Part shown: piece by piece, positions 1 through 8,681 of the stretch | Layout: the number at the start of each line of letters is the position of its first letter | Numbering within the stretch: position 1 is the first letter of the stretch | NCBI GenBank assembly: GCA_016702505.1 | Contig: JADJDU010000003.1 | Location: forward strand, 579,762-643,761 | Direction of reading: 5' to 3' | Length of the DNA stretch: 64,000 nt | Origin: Microthrixaceae bacterium | GTDB lineage: Bacteria; Actinomycetota; Acidimicrobiia; Acidimicrobiales; Iamiaceae | Program-made: the position numbers and the translations under genes | Notes under the pieces: model-generated | What the model was told of the DNA's origin: nothing | Databases searched by the model: none | Seen by the model: the letters and a program-made list of their open reading frames with translations, nothing else

Positions 1-2
1 TG

Positions 3-659
3 GCCACCGGCGCCCGGTTCTCGGAGGTCAAGACCTGGTCGCCAGAGCAACGGAACCTGGCCGCCGAGACGATCTACCGCTTCGTCTTCGGGAGCCTGTA
101 TCGGCTGGGAGCCTTCAACGGCGACCCGCACCCCGGCAACTACCTGTTCGGTCCGGACGGTCGGGTCACCTTCCTCGACTACGGCCTGGTCAAACGGTTC
201 ACCACCGAGGACATGGACCTGTTCGAGCAGATGATCCGGGCCATGGTGATGGATCGAGACCTGCCGGCCTATCGCCGCATCGTGGAGGAGGCGGGGCTGT
301 TGACCCACAACCCCGACTTCACCGACGAACAGATCGGAGAGTACTTCGGTCACTTCTACGCCTTCGTCATGGAAGACGAGCCGGTGGCGATCACCGAAGA
401 GTACGCGTCGGAGACCGTCGGGTTGTTCTTCGACACCAGCGGTGCCCACGGCGAGATCATGAAGGCAGCCAACGTGCCGGCCCCGTTCGTGATCATCCAG
501 CGGATCAACCTGGGGATCTATGCCTTGCTGGGTGAGTTGGGCGCCGTCGGGAACTGGCGACGCATCGGCGATGAGCTGTGGCCGTGGGTGAACGGACCGG
601 CGTCCACCGAACTCGGACGCCGAGAGGTCCGCTGGCGGGAGAGCCACCATCCCGACTGA
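3..659 (+). CDS. ABC1/UbiB family kinase-like protein, C-terminal part
   Basis: The reading frame is open from the window edge, so only the C-terminal 218 residues are present. A GDPHPGN motif (about residue 40 of the visible part) followed by FLDYGLVKR corresponds to the catalytic loop and the metal-binding DFG-like motif of the AarF/ABC1 (UbiB) atypical kinase/ATPase family. Members affect isoprenoid quinone biosynthesis or lipid metabolism at the membrane; the exact substrate cannot be told here. The C-terminal helical region looks complete and ends in a normal TGA. The next gene is convergent, 53 bases away. Family assignment is strong; role is inferred from the family. Confidence 0.85.
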   Translation, partial: ATGARFSEVKTWSPEQRNLAAETIYRFVFGSLYRLGAFNGDPHPGNYLFGPDGRVTFLDYGLVKRFTTEDMDLFEQMIRAMVMDRDLPAYRRIVEEAGLLTHNPDFTDEQIGEYFGHFYAFVMEDEPVAITEEYASETVGLFFDTSGAHGEIMKAANVPAPFVIIQRINLGIYALLGELGAVGNWRRIGDELWPWVNGPASTELGRREVRWRESHHPD

Positions 660-712
660 GCGGGCTCGCCTCGTTAGGGTCCTACCGGATGGGTCTGGGG
701 GTCAACGTTCGG

Positions 713-1195
713 TCACGACCGCAGGCGGAACGAGGAGCCTCGACGGGTCCGGGGAGGTCGGGGCCGGGCCAAACCCATCCATTGGTAGACCCGAACTCCA
801 CCCTCGATCAGGGCGGCGACCAGGGCCACGAGGGTTCCCCCCATGACCAGCCACGCGGCGGGCCGGGCTTGGTTAGCCGCTCGTTCCTGGCACGGATCGT
901 TGTTGTTGGCCTTGGCCTCAGATGCGGTCGTTCCCGAAGGGGGGTTGTCGGGGTCCACGTATTCGTTGAGGCGCCCGTCGAGCAGGAAGGAGAACGAAGT
1001 ACCGCAGTCCTGGGTAGGTGTCGCTAGTGGCCGTGTTCCCCACACCAGCCCGGCCCCGGCGACCACAACCCCGACCATTGCGACCACCAGGGTGACGGTG
1101 TGAAGCAGGGGACGGCGGGTGACCTGGGCATCTTCAGGTGCCGAGGAGCCGGAGCTGGCCTGGTCATCGGCTTCGGTTGTGATGGTCTCGGTCAC
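713..1195 (-). CDS. Hypothetical membrane protein (two TM segments)
   Basis: This encodes 160 residues. A Ser/Glu-rich cytoplasmic N-terminus is followed by a hydrophobic segment at about 32-54, an extracytoplasmic loop containing two Cys (QDCGTS and NDPCQE, which could form a disulfide), a second hydrophobic segment at about 112-133, and a basic Arg/Pro-rich C-terminus. No recognised domain. It converges with the ABC1-type gene. I cannot assign a function; the two-TM topology with a cysteine-bearing outer loop is all that is visible. Confidence 0.6.
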   Translation of the reverse strand: MTETITTEADDQASSGSSAPEDAQVTRRPLLHTVTLVVAMVGVVVAGAGLVWGTRPLATPTQDCGTSFSFLLDGRLNEYVDPDNPPSGTTASEAKANNNDPCQERAANQARPAAWLVMGGTLVALVAALIEGGVRVYQWMGLARPRPPRTRRGSSFRLRS

Positions 1196-1491
1196 GGGGC
1201 CCCGGTTGGGTCAGGTGTGAACGGCCAATGGTAGGCAGCGTCGACCATTCGTCCCACGCGCCGTCGTCCAGAGCGCGCACGGCTCGAAAACGATGCCGCC
1301 GGTCGGGGGGAGCGAAGGCCACGTCACAGGTCGTCGCATCCTGGACCGATGCGACGGCGATGTGGTGTGGAGGGAGGAGTGTGACCTCCGCTCCTACCCC
1401 TAGGTGGCCAGCGGGGGCGAACGCCACTGACCACGTACCTACTCATCGGCACCCGGGGGACCGTCTTGAGGGTTCGGTAGCGTGAGGGACT
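1196..1491. other. Intergenic stretch without a supported gene
   Basis: 296 bases between the divergent membrane-protein gene and the next plus-strand gene. Short open frames run through it on both strands but have no ribosome-binding site and no recognisable domain; they are typical high-GC spurious frames. It presumably carries the two divergent promoters. No clear hairpin or repeat was seen. Confidence 0.4.
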
Positions 1492-1752
1492 GTGGCAACC
1501 ATCACCAACGCCGTGTCCGTGGCAGGCCAGGAGTCATTCACCCCGTTCCTGGGCGATGACCTGATCGTCTGGCTGGTGCTGGCCATGGGCGGGGCGCTGC
1601 TGGCCGGCAACCTGGCCGCCGTGCTGCGCCCTCCTGCTCAGGCCAACCGGCGTGAAGGTGACCTGGAGCAGGCGCCGGTGACCCGTTCTCTGGTCATGGC
1701 CGGGGTGGGTCTGGTAGCCACGATCTGGGCTCTGCTGTCACTGTTGGCTTGA
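1492..1752 (+). CDS. Small hypothetical membrane protein
   Basis: 86 residues from a GTG start. Two hydrophobic segments (about residues 24-45 and 65-85) flank a short polar linker containing QANRREGDLEQ. The second TM runs to the C-terminus, so both ends probably face the same side. No family recognised. It sits alone between a divergent and a convergent gene. Coding is supported by the clean two-TM pattern and third-position GC bias, not by a motif. Confidence 0.6.
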   Translation: MATITNAVSVAGQESFTPFLGDDLIVWLVLAMGGALLAGNLAAVLRPPAQANRREGDLEQAPVTRSLVMAGVGLVATIWALLSLLA

Positions 1753-1775
1753 GTGCCCGCATCCCGGGCCGGAGT

Positions 1776-2234
1776 TCACCAGCCCGGGATGTTCCAACCC
1801 TCGGGTGTCCAGCCCGGTGGAGCGAGCTCGAAGCCCTCGAAGTCGAAGGCGGGGGCCACGGTGGCTCCCACCAGGGTCCAACCTCCGGTGGTGCGCGCGG
1901 CCTGCCAGGCCCGGGCTTCGACGAGGGCCTGGGGCGACTGTCCGGAGAGCACATCTGGCCCGAGCAGCGTCACGTCGTGATCGTTGCCGTGGGCTACGGC
2001 CAGCTCCAGGGGGGCGCCGGCGTAGTAGTGCCATATCTCGGCGGCATCGACCCGGTGCCAGTGGGATCGCTCGCCTTGCGACAGCAGGAAGTAGATGGCG
2101 GTTCCCGCACCGCGCCCACCATCGGCGGGATGATCCCGCCAGTTCTCCCGGTACCAGCCACCTTCGGGGTGGGGATTGAGCCCGAGCTGGTCGATGACGG
2201 CCAGAGCTTCGGGGTTGGGGGTGCCAGGCGACAT
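1776..2234 (-). CDS. DUF985/cupin_5 family protein
   Basis: 152 residues from ATG at 2234. The motifs HPEGGWYRE near the N-terminus, SHWHRVDAAEIWHYY (about residues 56-70) and the C-terminal PAFDFEGFELAPP are diagnostic of the DUF985 (cupin_5) family, small single-domain beta-barrel proteins whose His residues can bind a metal. The biochemical role of the family is not settled. A longer in-frame extension upstream is rejected because it overlaps the neighbour's coding sequence and lacks the family pattern. It lies 58 bases downstream of the EF-hand-like membrane-protein gene on the same strand. Confidence 0.85.
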   Translation of the reverse strand: MSPGTPNPEALAVIDQLGLNPHPEGGWYRENWRDHPADGGRGAGTAIYFLLSQGERSHWHRVDAAEIWHYYAGAPLELAVAHGNDHDVTLLGPDVLSGQSPQALVEARAWQAARTTGGWTLVGATVAPAFDFEGFELAPPGWTPEGWNIPGW

Positions 2235-2292
2235 CGGACCAGTCTGTCCGAACGGTGTGCCAGACCAGAGGATCGCTCCGAGGCCGGCTGGA

Positions 2293-2730
2293 TCAGCGCT
2301 GAGGGTCGAGCGCGCCGTCGTGGTCGGCGTCGGCGGCCGCCAACCAGGCCGCACGACGCTGGCGCGATGTCTTGGATCCGCGCACCACCTTCACTCCGAT
2401 GCCGGAGATGGACGCGACGATCAGGACCAGGAGGCTGAGCTGAGCCCAACCACCTCGATCACCGGCATCTTCAGGGGCTCGACCCTCGTTGGGTTTGGGG
2501 ATGCTGCGCGGCTTGGCATCGGGCTGACCTTCGGCTGAGGTCTCGATGGCCGTATCCCGGCCGGTGTCACCATCGGAGAGCAGCGCTACTGCGGTCACGC
2601 CGCCGAGGATGGCCACCATGAGGACGATGGCACTCAGGATGATGGTTCGACGGTTGGCCGCGTCCTGATCCCGCCGGACTCGCGTGGGAGGGGCGGCACG
2701 GGCCTGAACACCTCGGCTGGTCGGTTCCAC
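2293..2730 (-). CDS. Hypothetical two-TM protein with a single EF-hand-like loop
   Basis: 145 residues from GTG at 2730, starting 13 bases after the aldehyde dehydrogenase stop, so probably the second gene of that transcript. Hydrophobic segments lie at about 30-50 and 97-117. The last residues contain DADHDGALD, which matches the D-x-D-x-D-G-x-x-D spacing of an EF-hand calcium loop, placed after a basic stretch and just before the C-terminus. A lone EF-hand half-site on a membrane protein may sense or bind calcium, but that is inference. No broader family recognised. Confidence 0.55.
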   Translation of the reverse strand: MEPTSRGVQARAAPPTRVRRDQDAANRRTIILSAIVLMVAILGGVTAVALLSDGDTGRDTAIETSAEGQPDAKPRSIPKPNEGRAPEDAGDRGGWAQLSLLVLIVASISGIGVKVVRGSKTSRQRRAAWLAAADADHDGALDPQR

Positions 2731-2743
2731 AGATGATCGATCG

Positions 2744-4378
2744 TCAGCGGGGCAGGTGCTTGGCCGCTTTGAGCAAGGCGGTGAAACGCTTTGCGTAGGC
2801 GGGGGCATCGTCGCCAGGGTCCATCAGCTTGTCGACGATGGGGGCCCGTACGGCGATGGTCTGGGACTCGGTGTACTTGAGCAGTCCCTCGCGGGCGTGA
2901 CGGCGGCCGACTCCCGAGGTCTTCATTCCACCCATTGGGGAGTCGATGGCAGCCCAGCCCGATGAGTAACCGTCGTTCACGTTTACGGTGCCCGACATGA
3001 GCCGGGCGGCGACGGCCTTACCCTTGCGCACGTCGCCGCACAACACGCTGGAGTTGAGCCCGTACTCGGTGTCGTTGGCCAGGTCGATGGCCTCGTCCAC
3101 GGACTGGACCGTGTAGACCGACACCAGCGGTCCGAACGTCTCTTCCTCGAAGACGGCCATCTCGGGGGTGACGTCGGCCAATACGGTCGGCTCGTGGAAG
3201 AAGGGTCCGATGTCGGGGCGGGGGTTGCCACCGGCCACCACGCGGGCCCCCTTGGACACCGCGTCGTCGATGTGCTCGCGCACCTTGTCCAACTGCGCTT
3301 TGGAGGCCAGTGCTCCCACCTCGGGCCCGTATTCCTGATCGGCTCCGAGGGTCAAGGCGTTGACGCGGGCGGCCAGGCGGTTGGTGAAGGCCGAGGAGAT
3401 GGCCTGCTCCACGTAGATGCGTTCGATCGAAATGCAGAGCTGTCCGGTGTTGGCGAAACAGCCGCGGGTGGCCGTCTCCACGGCCCGGTCGAGGTCGACG
3501 TCGGCCATCACGATCATCGGGTTCTTGCCCCCCAACTCGGCTGAGAAGCCGACGAGTCGGGCGGCGGCCTGCTGAGCGATGGACCGACCGGTCTGGGTGG
3601 AGCCGGTGAACATCACGTAGTCGGTGGTGTCGATGATGGCGGTCCCGACCTCGGTGCCAGGGCCGGTGACCACCTGGACCAGGCCTTCGGGTAGACCCGC
3701 CTCTTGGAGGAGTTCGAAGGCGCGGAGCGCGGTGAAGGGGGTCTGGGAATCGGGTTTGATGACCACTCCGTTGCCGGCGACCAGCGCGGCGAGGGCGTCG
3801 GAGGTGGCCAGGGTCAGTGGGTAGTTCCACGGCGAGATGACACCTACGACGCCCTTGGGGATGTGGTGCTCCCGGGCCGTCACCAGGCCAGGCATGGCGG
3901 TCAGCCGCGGCGTTGGCCGCAACGCCCGGGGGGCGAGGCGGGCGTAGTAACGGGCGGTGATGGCCTGATCCATGATCTCTTCGAAGGCCCAGACCCGAGC
4001 CTTGCCGTTCTCGGCTTGGATCAGGTCGAGGAGCTCGTCTTGGTGTTCGAGGACCAGATCGTGGTAGCGGAGCAGGACTGCGGCCCGCTCACGAACGGGG
4101 GTCTGAGCCCAGCGTCGCTGTACCCGTCGGCACTCGGCCACCGCCGTTTCCACGTCGTCGCGGGTACCGAGGGGAACCTGTCCGATCACCTCACCGTTGA
4201 GGGGAGAGGTGATCGACTTGAGCTCGCGGCCTTCGGCCACGGAGATTCGGCGGGCCAGACGGTCGGTCTCCATGGGCCCGGGACGAAGCTGGCCGCCTCT
4301 CGCACCCGATCGGTCGCCTCGCTCCGATGCGGAGGACGACGGCGCGGTGTCGGTGGTCTCGGTGTCGGTGGCGCTCAC
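2744..4378 (-). CDS. NAD(P)+-dependent aldehyde dehydrogenase, succinate-semialdehyde type
   Basis: 544 residues from GTG 4378, chosen because GGAG lies six bases upstream; ATG 4273 is an alternative. Typical aldehyde dehydrogenase landmarks are visible: SPWNYPL (cofactor-binding region), FTGSTQTG, the general base in ELGGKNP and the catalytic Cys in GQLCIS, then the C-terminal MGGMKTSGVGRRH. Similarity in layout to mycobacterial GabD2-type enzymes suggests oxidation of succinic semialdehyde to succinate, but substrate range cannot be read from the sequence. The ~35-residue Ser/Asp-rich N-terminal extension is unusual for the family. It is divergent from the methyltransferase-like gene, with about 200 bases between the starts. 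Confidence 0.88.
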   Translation of the reverse strand: MSATDTETTDTAPSSSASERGDRSGARGGQLRPGPMETDRLARRISVAEGRELKSITSPLNGEVIGQVPLGTRDDVETAVAECRRVQRRWAQTPVRERAAVLLRYHDLVLEHQDELLDLIQAENGKARVWAFEEIMDQAITARYYARLAPRALRPTPRLTAMPGLVTAREHHIPKGVVGVISPWNYPLTLATSDALAALVAGNGVVIKPDSQTPFTALRAFELLQEAGLPEGLVQVVTGPGTEVGTAIIDTTDYVMFTGSTQTGRSIAQQAAARLVGFSAELGGKNPMIVMADVDLDRAVETATRGCFANTGQLCISIERIYVEQAISSAFTNRLAARVNALTLGADQEYGPEVGALASKAQLDKVREHIDDAVSKGARVVAGGNPRPDIGPFFHEPTVLADVTPEMAVFEEETFGPLVSVYTVQSVDEAIDLANDTEYGLNSSVLCGDVRKGKAVAARLMSGTVNVNDGYSSGWAAIDSPMGGMKTSGVGRRHAREGLLKYTESQTIAVRAPIVDKLMDPGDDAPAYAKRFTALLKAAKHLPR

Positions 4379-4578
4379 GGGATGCTCCGATCGGGAAGGG
4401 GTCGCAATGACTCGACTAGGCGGGTCGACCGGCGACGGTGACGTGGGACAACGGTAATGGCGCCCTCTTCTCGGTGGAAGTGGAGGGCCTCGAGGCACAT
4501 GCCCGCGATGGTGCGGGCCAGCTACCGTGGCCGGTCCGGGGGGAACCGGTACGCGGCTCGGCCGCACGAAGGGTGAGC

Positions 4579-5952
4579 ATGTTTCCGTTCTGGGACAAGG
4601 TGGTGGCACCGATCCTTGAGGCCGCTGACGTGAAGCGACTGGTGGAGATCGGTGCCCTTCGGGGTGAGAACACCCGTCAGATCCTCGACACGGTTGGCCC
4701 CGAGGCCGAGCTTCACGTGATCGACCCGGTACCCGACTTCGACCCTGACGAGCACGCCCAGGAGTTCGGTGGCCAGTACATCTTCCACCGAGACCTGAGC
4801 GTGAACGTTCTGGGCGGGCTGCCGGTGATGGACGCGGCTCTGATCGACGGTGACCACAACTGGTACACGGTCTACAACGAGTGCCGCCTGCTGGCCGAGG
4901 TGTGCACCGAGGCGGGGGCTCCCTTGCCGGTGATGATCTTCCACGACGTGGCTTGGCCCTACGGTCGCCGTGACCTCTACTACAACCCCGATGACATCCC
5001 GACCACCTACCGCCAGGAATGGGCGAAGAAGGGGATGTTGCCCGGGGTCAGCGAGCTCGTACCCGAGCACGGGCTCAACCCGACCATGGCCAACGCCGTG
5101 ATCGAAGGCGGACCGCGCAACGGCGTCATGACGGGTGTGGACGACTTCGTGGCCGAGTATCCCAAGCCGTTGCGGGTGTTGGAGATCCCCATCTACTTCG
5201 GGCTGGCCGTGGTGGTGGAGGAGGATCGTCTGGCCCAGCTACCCCGTCTGGCCACCTTCCTCGACTGGCTTGAAGGCATCGAGGGCAAGTCGATGCTGCT
5301 GGAGTTGGCCGAGACCATGCGGATCCAGGCCATGTTGTTCCAGCATCGGATCTACTTCCAGAACGAGGCCGAACTGGAACACGTCGCCCGACGCTACTTG
5401 GATGCCCTCAAGCGCGAGCTGGTGGCCGAGCTTGGCGACCCTCGTAAGCCGGCCCTGGATGCCCTTCACGCCGCGCTGGAAACCATGCGCTCCGATCACC
5501 TCCGGGGGCACGTGGCCGTGGCCGGCGTCGGTCCCGGCAGCTCCATCGGACTGGTCCGGGCCCACCTAGACGCCTACAAGCAGCACGGTCGTGAGGTGTA
5601 CGCCATCGACCGCTTCGAACACACCGAGATCGCCCAGGTCCGGCGCAACCTCGAGCACTGCGGCCTGTTCGACGGTCGGGTGAACCTGGTTCACGGTAAC
5701 CCCGAGGCCACCCTGGTCGAACCTCCCGTCGACAGAGTGGCCGTGTTGTACCTCGGGGCGTGGACCGGTGCAGACGTGGCCACGGTGTTGGAGCGGCTCC
5801 ACCCCCGCCTGGCCCCCGGTGCAGTGATCCTCATCGAGAAGGCCACCGACCCCGCCGTCCGGGCTGCCATCGATGCCTATCGGTCCAGTCACGGGATCAC
5901 CGCTCCCGAGACCACGGTCACCACCGCCACCACCTGGCGCCACCAACCCTGA
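4579..5952 (+). CDS. Two-domain class I methyltransferase-like protein
   Basis: 457 residues from ATG 4579, with AAGGG nearby as ribosome-binding site; GTG 4573 is possible. The N-terminal half has a Rossmann-type pattern (LVEIGALRGENT, then DAALIDGDHNWYTVYNE and MIFHDVAWPYGRRD), like the Methyltransf_24/TylF group of SAM-dependent methyltransferases. After an alpha-helical linker (about residues 240-340) a second Rossmann-like unit follows (VAVAGVGPGSSIGL, VLYLGAWTGADVATVLERL, GAVILIEK). The protein therefore looks like a tandem methyltransferase-like fold. The substrate is unknown; such proteins often modify sugars or cell-surface glycans. Confidence 0.65.
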   Translation: MFPFWDKVVAPILEAADVKRLVEIGALRGENTRQILDTVGPEAELHVIDPVPDFDPDEHAQEFGGQYIFHRDLSVNVLGGLPVMDAALIDGDHNWYTVYNECRLLAEVCTEAGAPLPVMIFHDVAWPYGRRDLYYNPDDIPTTYRQEWAKKGMLPGVSELVPEHGLNPTMANAVIEGGPRNGVMTGVDDFVAEYPKPLRVLEIPIYFGLAVVVEEDRLAQLPRLATFLDWLEGIEGKSMLLELAETMRIQAMLFQHRIYFQNEAELEHVARRYLDALKRELVAELGDPRKPALDALHAALETMRSDHLRGHVAVAGVGPGSSIGLVRAHLDAYKQHGREVYAIDRFEHTEIAQVRRNLEHCGLFDGRVNLVHGNPEATLVEPPVDRVAVLYLGAWTGADVATVLERLHPRLAPGAVILIEKATDPAVRAAIDAYRSSHGITAPETTVTTATTWRHQP

Positions 5953-5961
5953 CCTCGAGTG

Positions 5962-5990
5962 TCCGCCGAAAGACCGAGCCTTCTGGCGGA
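5962..5990. terminator. Bidirectional terminator-like hairpin, family A copy 1
   Basis: TCCGCC pairs with GGCGGA around an A-rich/T-rich inner stem and a short loop, in the 65-bp gap between two convergent genes. The same hairpin, with the same loop side sequence, recurs at 28010-28042. It most likely terminates transcription from both sides. Confidence 0.65.
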
Positions 5991-6017
5991 TCGAGATGGG
6001 TACCGGCTCGCCAGAAG

Positions 6018-6911
6018 TCAGGCCCGTCGGGGACTCGGGGCAGCCTTCGGGGGTGGTTCGGCGCCCTCGGGGAAGCGGATGGCGGCGAGTTGGGTGGCCT
6101 GGCCTACCAGGTGGCCCGCGCTGTCCCACAGCTCGCAGACCTCGTCGATGCGGTCGTGGTGTACCGACTGCACATACTGGCGGACGCGCAACGGGCCCGG
6201 AGCAGGCCAGGACCGGACGTAGGCGGTGAGCGACAGTGTCGGCACCCAACCGGTGGGGGCCAGGTCGAAGGTGGCGGGCGGCAATGCATCGAGGAAGAAC
6301 AGCAGGGAGTAGGGGTCCGCGGGACGACCGTCAGCCAGCGAAATCCAGCCCTTCAGCTCACCTCGCCCCGTCGGTTGACCGAAGGCGAAGCCCAGACACG
6401 CCGGGTCGAGACGGGTGTCGGCCCGATCCATCACCGGGATCGTGAACCCGCTTCCCGGTGGTGCGCTGGGCATGCGGTGACAGGACTCGGGCGGAGCGAC
6501 TTCGAAGGGGTCGGGTCCGGTCCACCACGGGGGTGAGGATCGATCGGGTTGCTCCAGGCGGCCGAGGGTTACCACCACATCGACGCAGGCTCGGCCGGCC
6601 TGGGAGAGCGTGGCCCGGGCTTGGCTGGCGCCGTGGCCCAACCGGAGGATCTGTACTGCGATCTCGGCCGGGCCTGGGTCGGGGGCCCTCATGAAGTGGG
6701 CGGTGGCGGCCAGGGGATGGGGGTGGTCGGCACCGTCGGTGACCACCTCGTCGGCGGCAGCGCGGACTAGGGCGGCCAGAAGGTACCCACCGTTGGGTTT
6801 GGGGCCGACAGTCCAGCCAGCGTCGACGTTCAGGTCGTACACCGGGAGGCCTGGTCGGCGGGTGCTGGTGGTGGCGGTGTCGAACTCGGAGGCTCCGATG
6901 GTTGCGGACAT
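6018..6911 (-). CDS. Thioesterase family protein (TesB-like, double hotdog)
   Basis: 297 residues from ATG 6911 (ATG 6932 also possible; neither has a strong ribosome-binding site). The pattern VYDLNVDAGWTVGPKPNGGY, then HPLAATAHFMRAP, and a second half ending in LWDSAGHLVGQATQLAAIR, matches actinobacterial acyl-CoA thioesterase-like proteins of the TesB/thioesterase-like superfamily with two hotdog repeats. They hydrolyse acyl-CoA thioesters. It is divergent from the SnoaL-like gene and close to an acyl-CoA dehydrogenase, which fits a lipid or acyl-CoA catabolic neighbourhood. Confidence 0.8.
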   Translation of the reverse strand: MSATIGASEFDTATTSTRRPGLPVYDLNVDAGWTVGPKPNGGYLLAALVRAAADEVVTDGADHPHPLAATAHFMRAPDPGPAEIAVQILRLGHGASQARATLSQAGRACVDVVVTLGRLEQPDRSSPPWWTGPDPFEVAPPESCHRMPSAPPGSGFTIPVMDRADTRLDPACLGFAFGQPTGRGELKGWISLADGRPADPYSLLFFLDALPPATFDLAPTGWVPTLSLTAYVRSWPAPGPLRVRQYVQSVHHDRIDEVCELWDSAGHLVGQATQLAAIRFPEGAEPPPKAAPSPRRA

Positions 6912-6973
6912 CTCGGCAGGGTAGGGCTGCATTCGGGGAGAACCTCAGCCCTACGTCGGGTACGTTGCCGGCC

Positions 6974-7357
6974 ATGGCCGAACCAGATCAGATCCGAGAG
7001 ACCGTCGCCCGATACGTGGCTACCTTCAAGGATGATCGTGCTGGCTGGTTGGCCCTGTGGTCCGCCGACGCCACCTTGGAGGACCCGGTCGGTTCGCCGG
7101 TTCGACACGGCATCGACGAGATCGCCGAGTTCTACGACCAGAGCCAGGCCTCGGCCGACAGCGTCGAGCTGCGGGCCGACGGTCCGGTGATAGTGCTCGG
7201 TCATGAAGCCTCGTTCCGGTTCCACGCTCGTCCGACTCTGGGTGGGGTCACCTTCAGCCTTCCGGCCATAGACGTGATGACCTTCGATGACGAAGCCCGC
7301 ATCACCAGCCAACGGGCATTCGTCGACTTCTCCATGTTGGCTCCGGCCGAAGACTGA
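6974..7357 (+). CDS. SnoaL-like/NTF2-fold protein
   Basis: 127 residues. The opening helix IRETVARYVATFKDDRAGW, the segment LWSADATLEDPVG followed by HGIDEIAEFYDQ, and the closing beta strands are typical of SnoaL_2/ketosteroid-isomerase-like NTF2-fold proteins, in which a conserved Asp (here in EDPV) lies in the pocket. Function ranges from isomerase to binding protein; none can be chosen. It starts 62 bases from the divergent thioesterase and precedes the acyl-CoA dehydrogenase by 100 bases, suggesting steroid or fatty-acyl metabolism by context only. Confidence 0.75.
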   Translation: MAEPDQIRETVARYVATFKDDRAGWLALWSADATLEDPVGSPVRHGIDEIAEFYDQSQASADSVELRADGPVIVLGHEASFRFHARPTLGGVTFSLPAIDVMTFDDEARITSQRAFVDFSMLAPAED

Positions 7358-7456
7358 GCTCGACGACGGCCAGGTGGCGGCGCCCTGGCTTGACCCGGCG
7401 GTCAAGTTGGGCGATACGGTCCGTTGGGCAAACGTGCACACAGGGGGTGTAGCGCC

Positions 7457-8674
7457 ATGACCGTCACCGACCCGTCCATCAGCGCCGAGGCTCTGGTCCA
7501 GGATCGAATCGACCAGCTTCTGGGAGTCGGCGATGCCCGATTCGGCGACCCCGTCGAGTTTCGGGGTCGCCAGTACGACCTGGGCCTGGCTTGGGTCCAT
7601 TTCCCCGAAGGGTGGGGCGGGCTGGGGCTTCCTCCCTCTCATCAAAAGACGATCGACGCTGCGTTGCGGGCGGCCGGGGCCCGTTCACCCGAGGCCCGTC
7701 ACTTCTTCGGGTTGACCATGGCCGGGCCGACGGTGGTAACCCACGGCGATGACGCAATGCGGGCCCGGCTGCTACGACCGATGTTCACCGGGGAGGACGC
7801 CTGGTGCCAACTCTTCAGTGAGCCCGGTGCTGGCTCGGACCTGGCCGGTCTGGCCTGCAAGGCCGTTCGCGACGGGGACGAATGGGTGATCACCGGCCAG
7901 AAGGTGTGGAACACCCTGGCTCACCTGGCCAATCGGGGGATGCTGGTGGCCCGCACCGACCCCGATGCCCCCAAGCACAAGGGCATGACGTACTTCGCCT
8001 TGGACATGCACGCCCCAGGGGTGGAAGTGCGTCCGTTGCGTCAGATCACCGGAGAGGCCGAGTTCAACGAGGTCTACCTGACCGAGGTGAGGGTTCCGGA
8101 CTCCGACCGCATCGGCGACGTGGGCGAAGGCTGGCGAGTCTCGATGACCACCCTGTCCAACGAGCGCACCACCATCGGTGGTGGCGGCGGAGTACCCGCT
8201 CGTGGTTCGGGCGCTATCGCCGAGGCGGTGAGGATCTGGCGGGACGAACCCCACGTCGAGCGGTCCCCGGTGGCGCGGGACCGTCTCATGGATCTGTGGA
8301 TCAGGGCGGAGGTGTTGCGTCTGACCAACATCCGGGCCTCACAGAACCGCAAGGCGGGGAACCCCGGGCCCGAGGGCTCGATCGCCAAGCTCATGTTCGC
8401 CGAGGTGAACAAGGACATCTACGAGCTGTGCGTGGATCTGCTGGGCCCGGCCGCCACCGTCGGTGCCGACTACGAGATGCGCCGGTCTGAGAACCTCGGC
8501 TTGGTGGGTCCTCCCGGCTCGTCCCGCAAGATGTTCCTTCGTGCCCGAGCGAACTCGATCGAGGGGGGCACCAGTGAGATCCAGCGCAACATCCTCGGTG
8601 AACGGGTCCTGGGACTTCCGGGAGAGCCGCGCACCGACAAGGAACTCCCGTGGAAGGACGTTCCCCGGAGCTGA
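7457..8674 (+). CDS. Acyl-CoA dehydrogenase
   Basis: 405 residues from ATG 7457, preceded by GGGGG. The flavoenzyme signatures are present: WCQLFSEPGAGSDLAGL (FAD/substrate-binding), GQKVWNT, the middle beta-domain, and the C-terminal ANSIEGGTSEIQRNILGERV. It catalyses the alpha,beta-dehydrogenation of an acyl-CoA with FAD in the cytoplasm. The substrate is not evident; such actinobacterial FadE paralogues often act on branched or steroid side-chain CoAs. It ends 7 bases from the convergent DUF2786 gene. Confidence 0.92.
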   Translation: MTVTDPSISAEALVQDRIDQLLGVGDARFGDPVEFRGRQYDLGLAWVHFPEGWGGLGLPPSHQKTIDAALRAAGARSPEARHFFGLTMAGPTVVTHGDDAMRARLLRPMFTGEDAWCQLFSEPGAGSDLAGLACKAVRDGDEWVITGQKVWNTLAHLANRGMLVARTDPDAPKHKGMTYFALDMHAPGVEVRPLRQITGEAEFNEVYLTEVRVPDSDRIGDVGEGWRVSMTTLSNERTTIGGGGGVPARGSGAIAEAVRIWRDEPHVERSPVARDRLMDLWIRAEVLRLTNIRASQNRKAGNPGPEGSIAKLMFAEVNKDIYELCVDLLGPAATVGADYEMRRSENLGLVGPPGSSRKMFLRARANSIEGGTSEIQRNILGERVLGLPGEPRTDKELPWKDVPRS

Positions 8675-8681
8675 GTTTCGC

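Noticed and set aside
1228..1485. Small plus-strand gene before the two-TM protein
   Set aside because: Composition is Arg/Ser/Ala-rich with no start signal or domain and it competes with an equally weak minus-strand frame.
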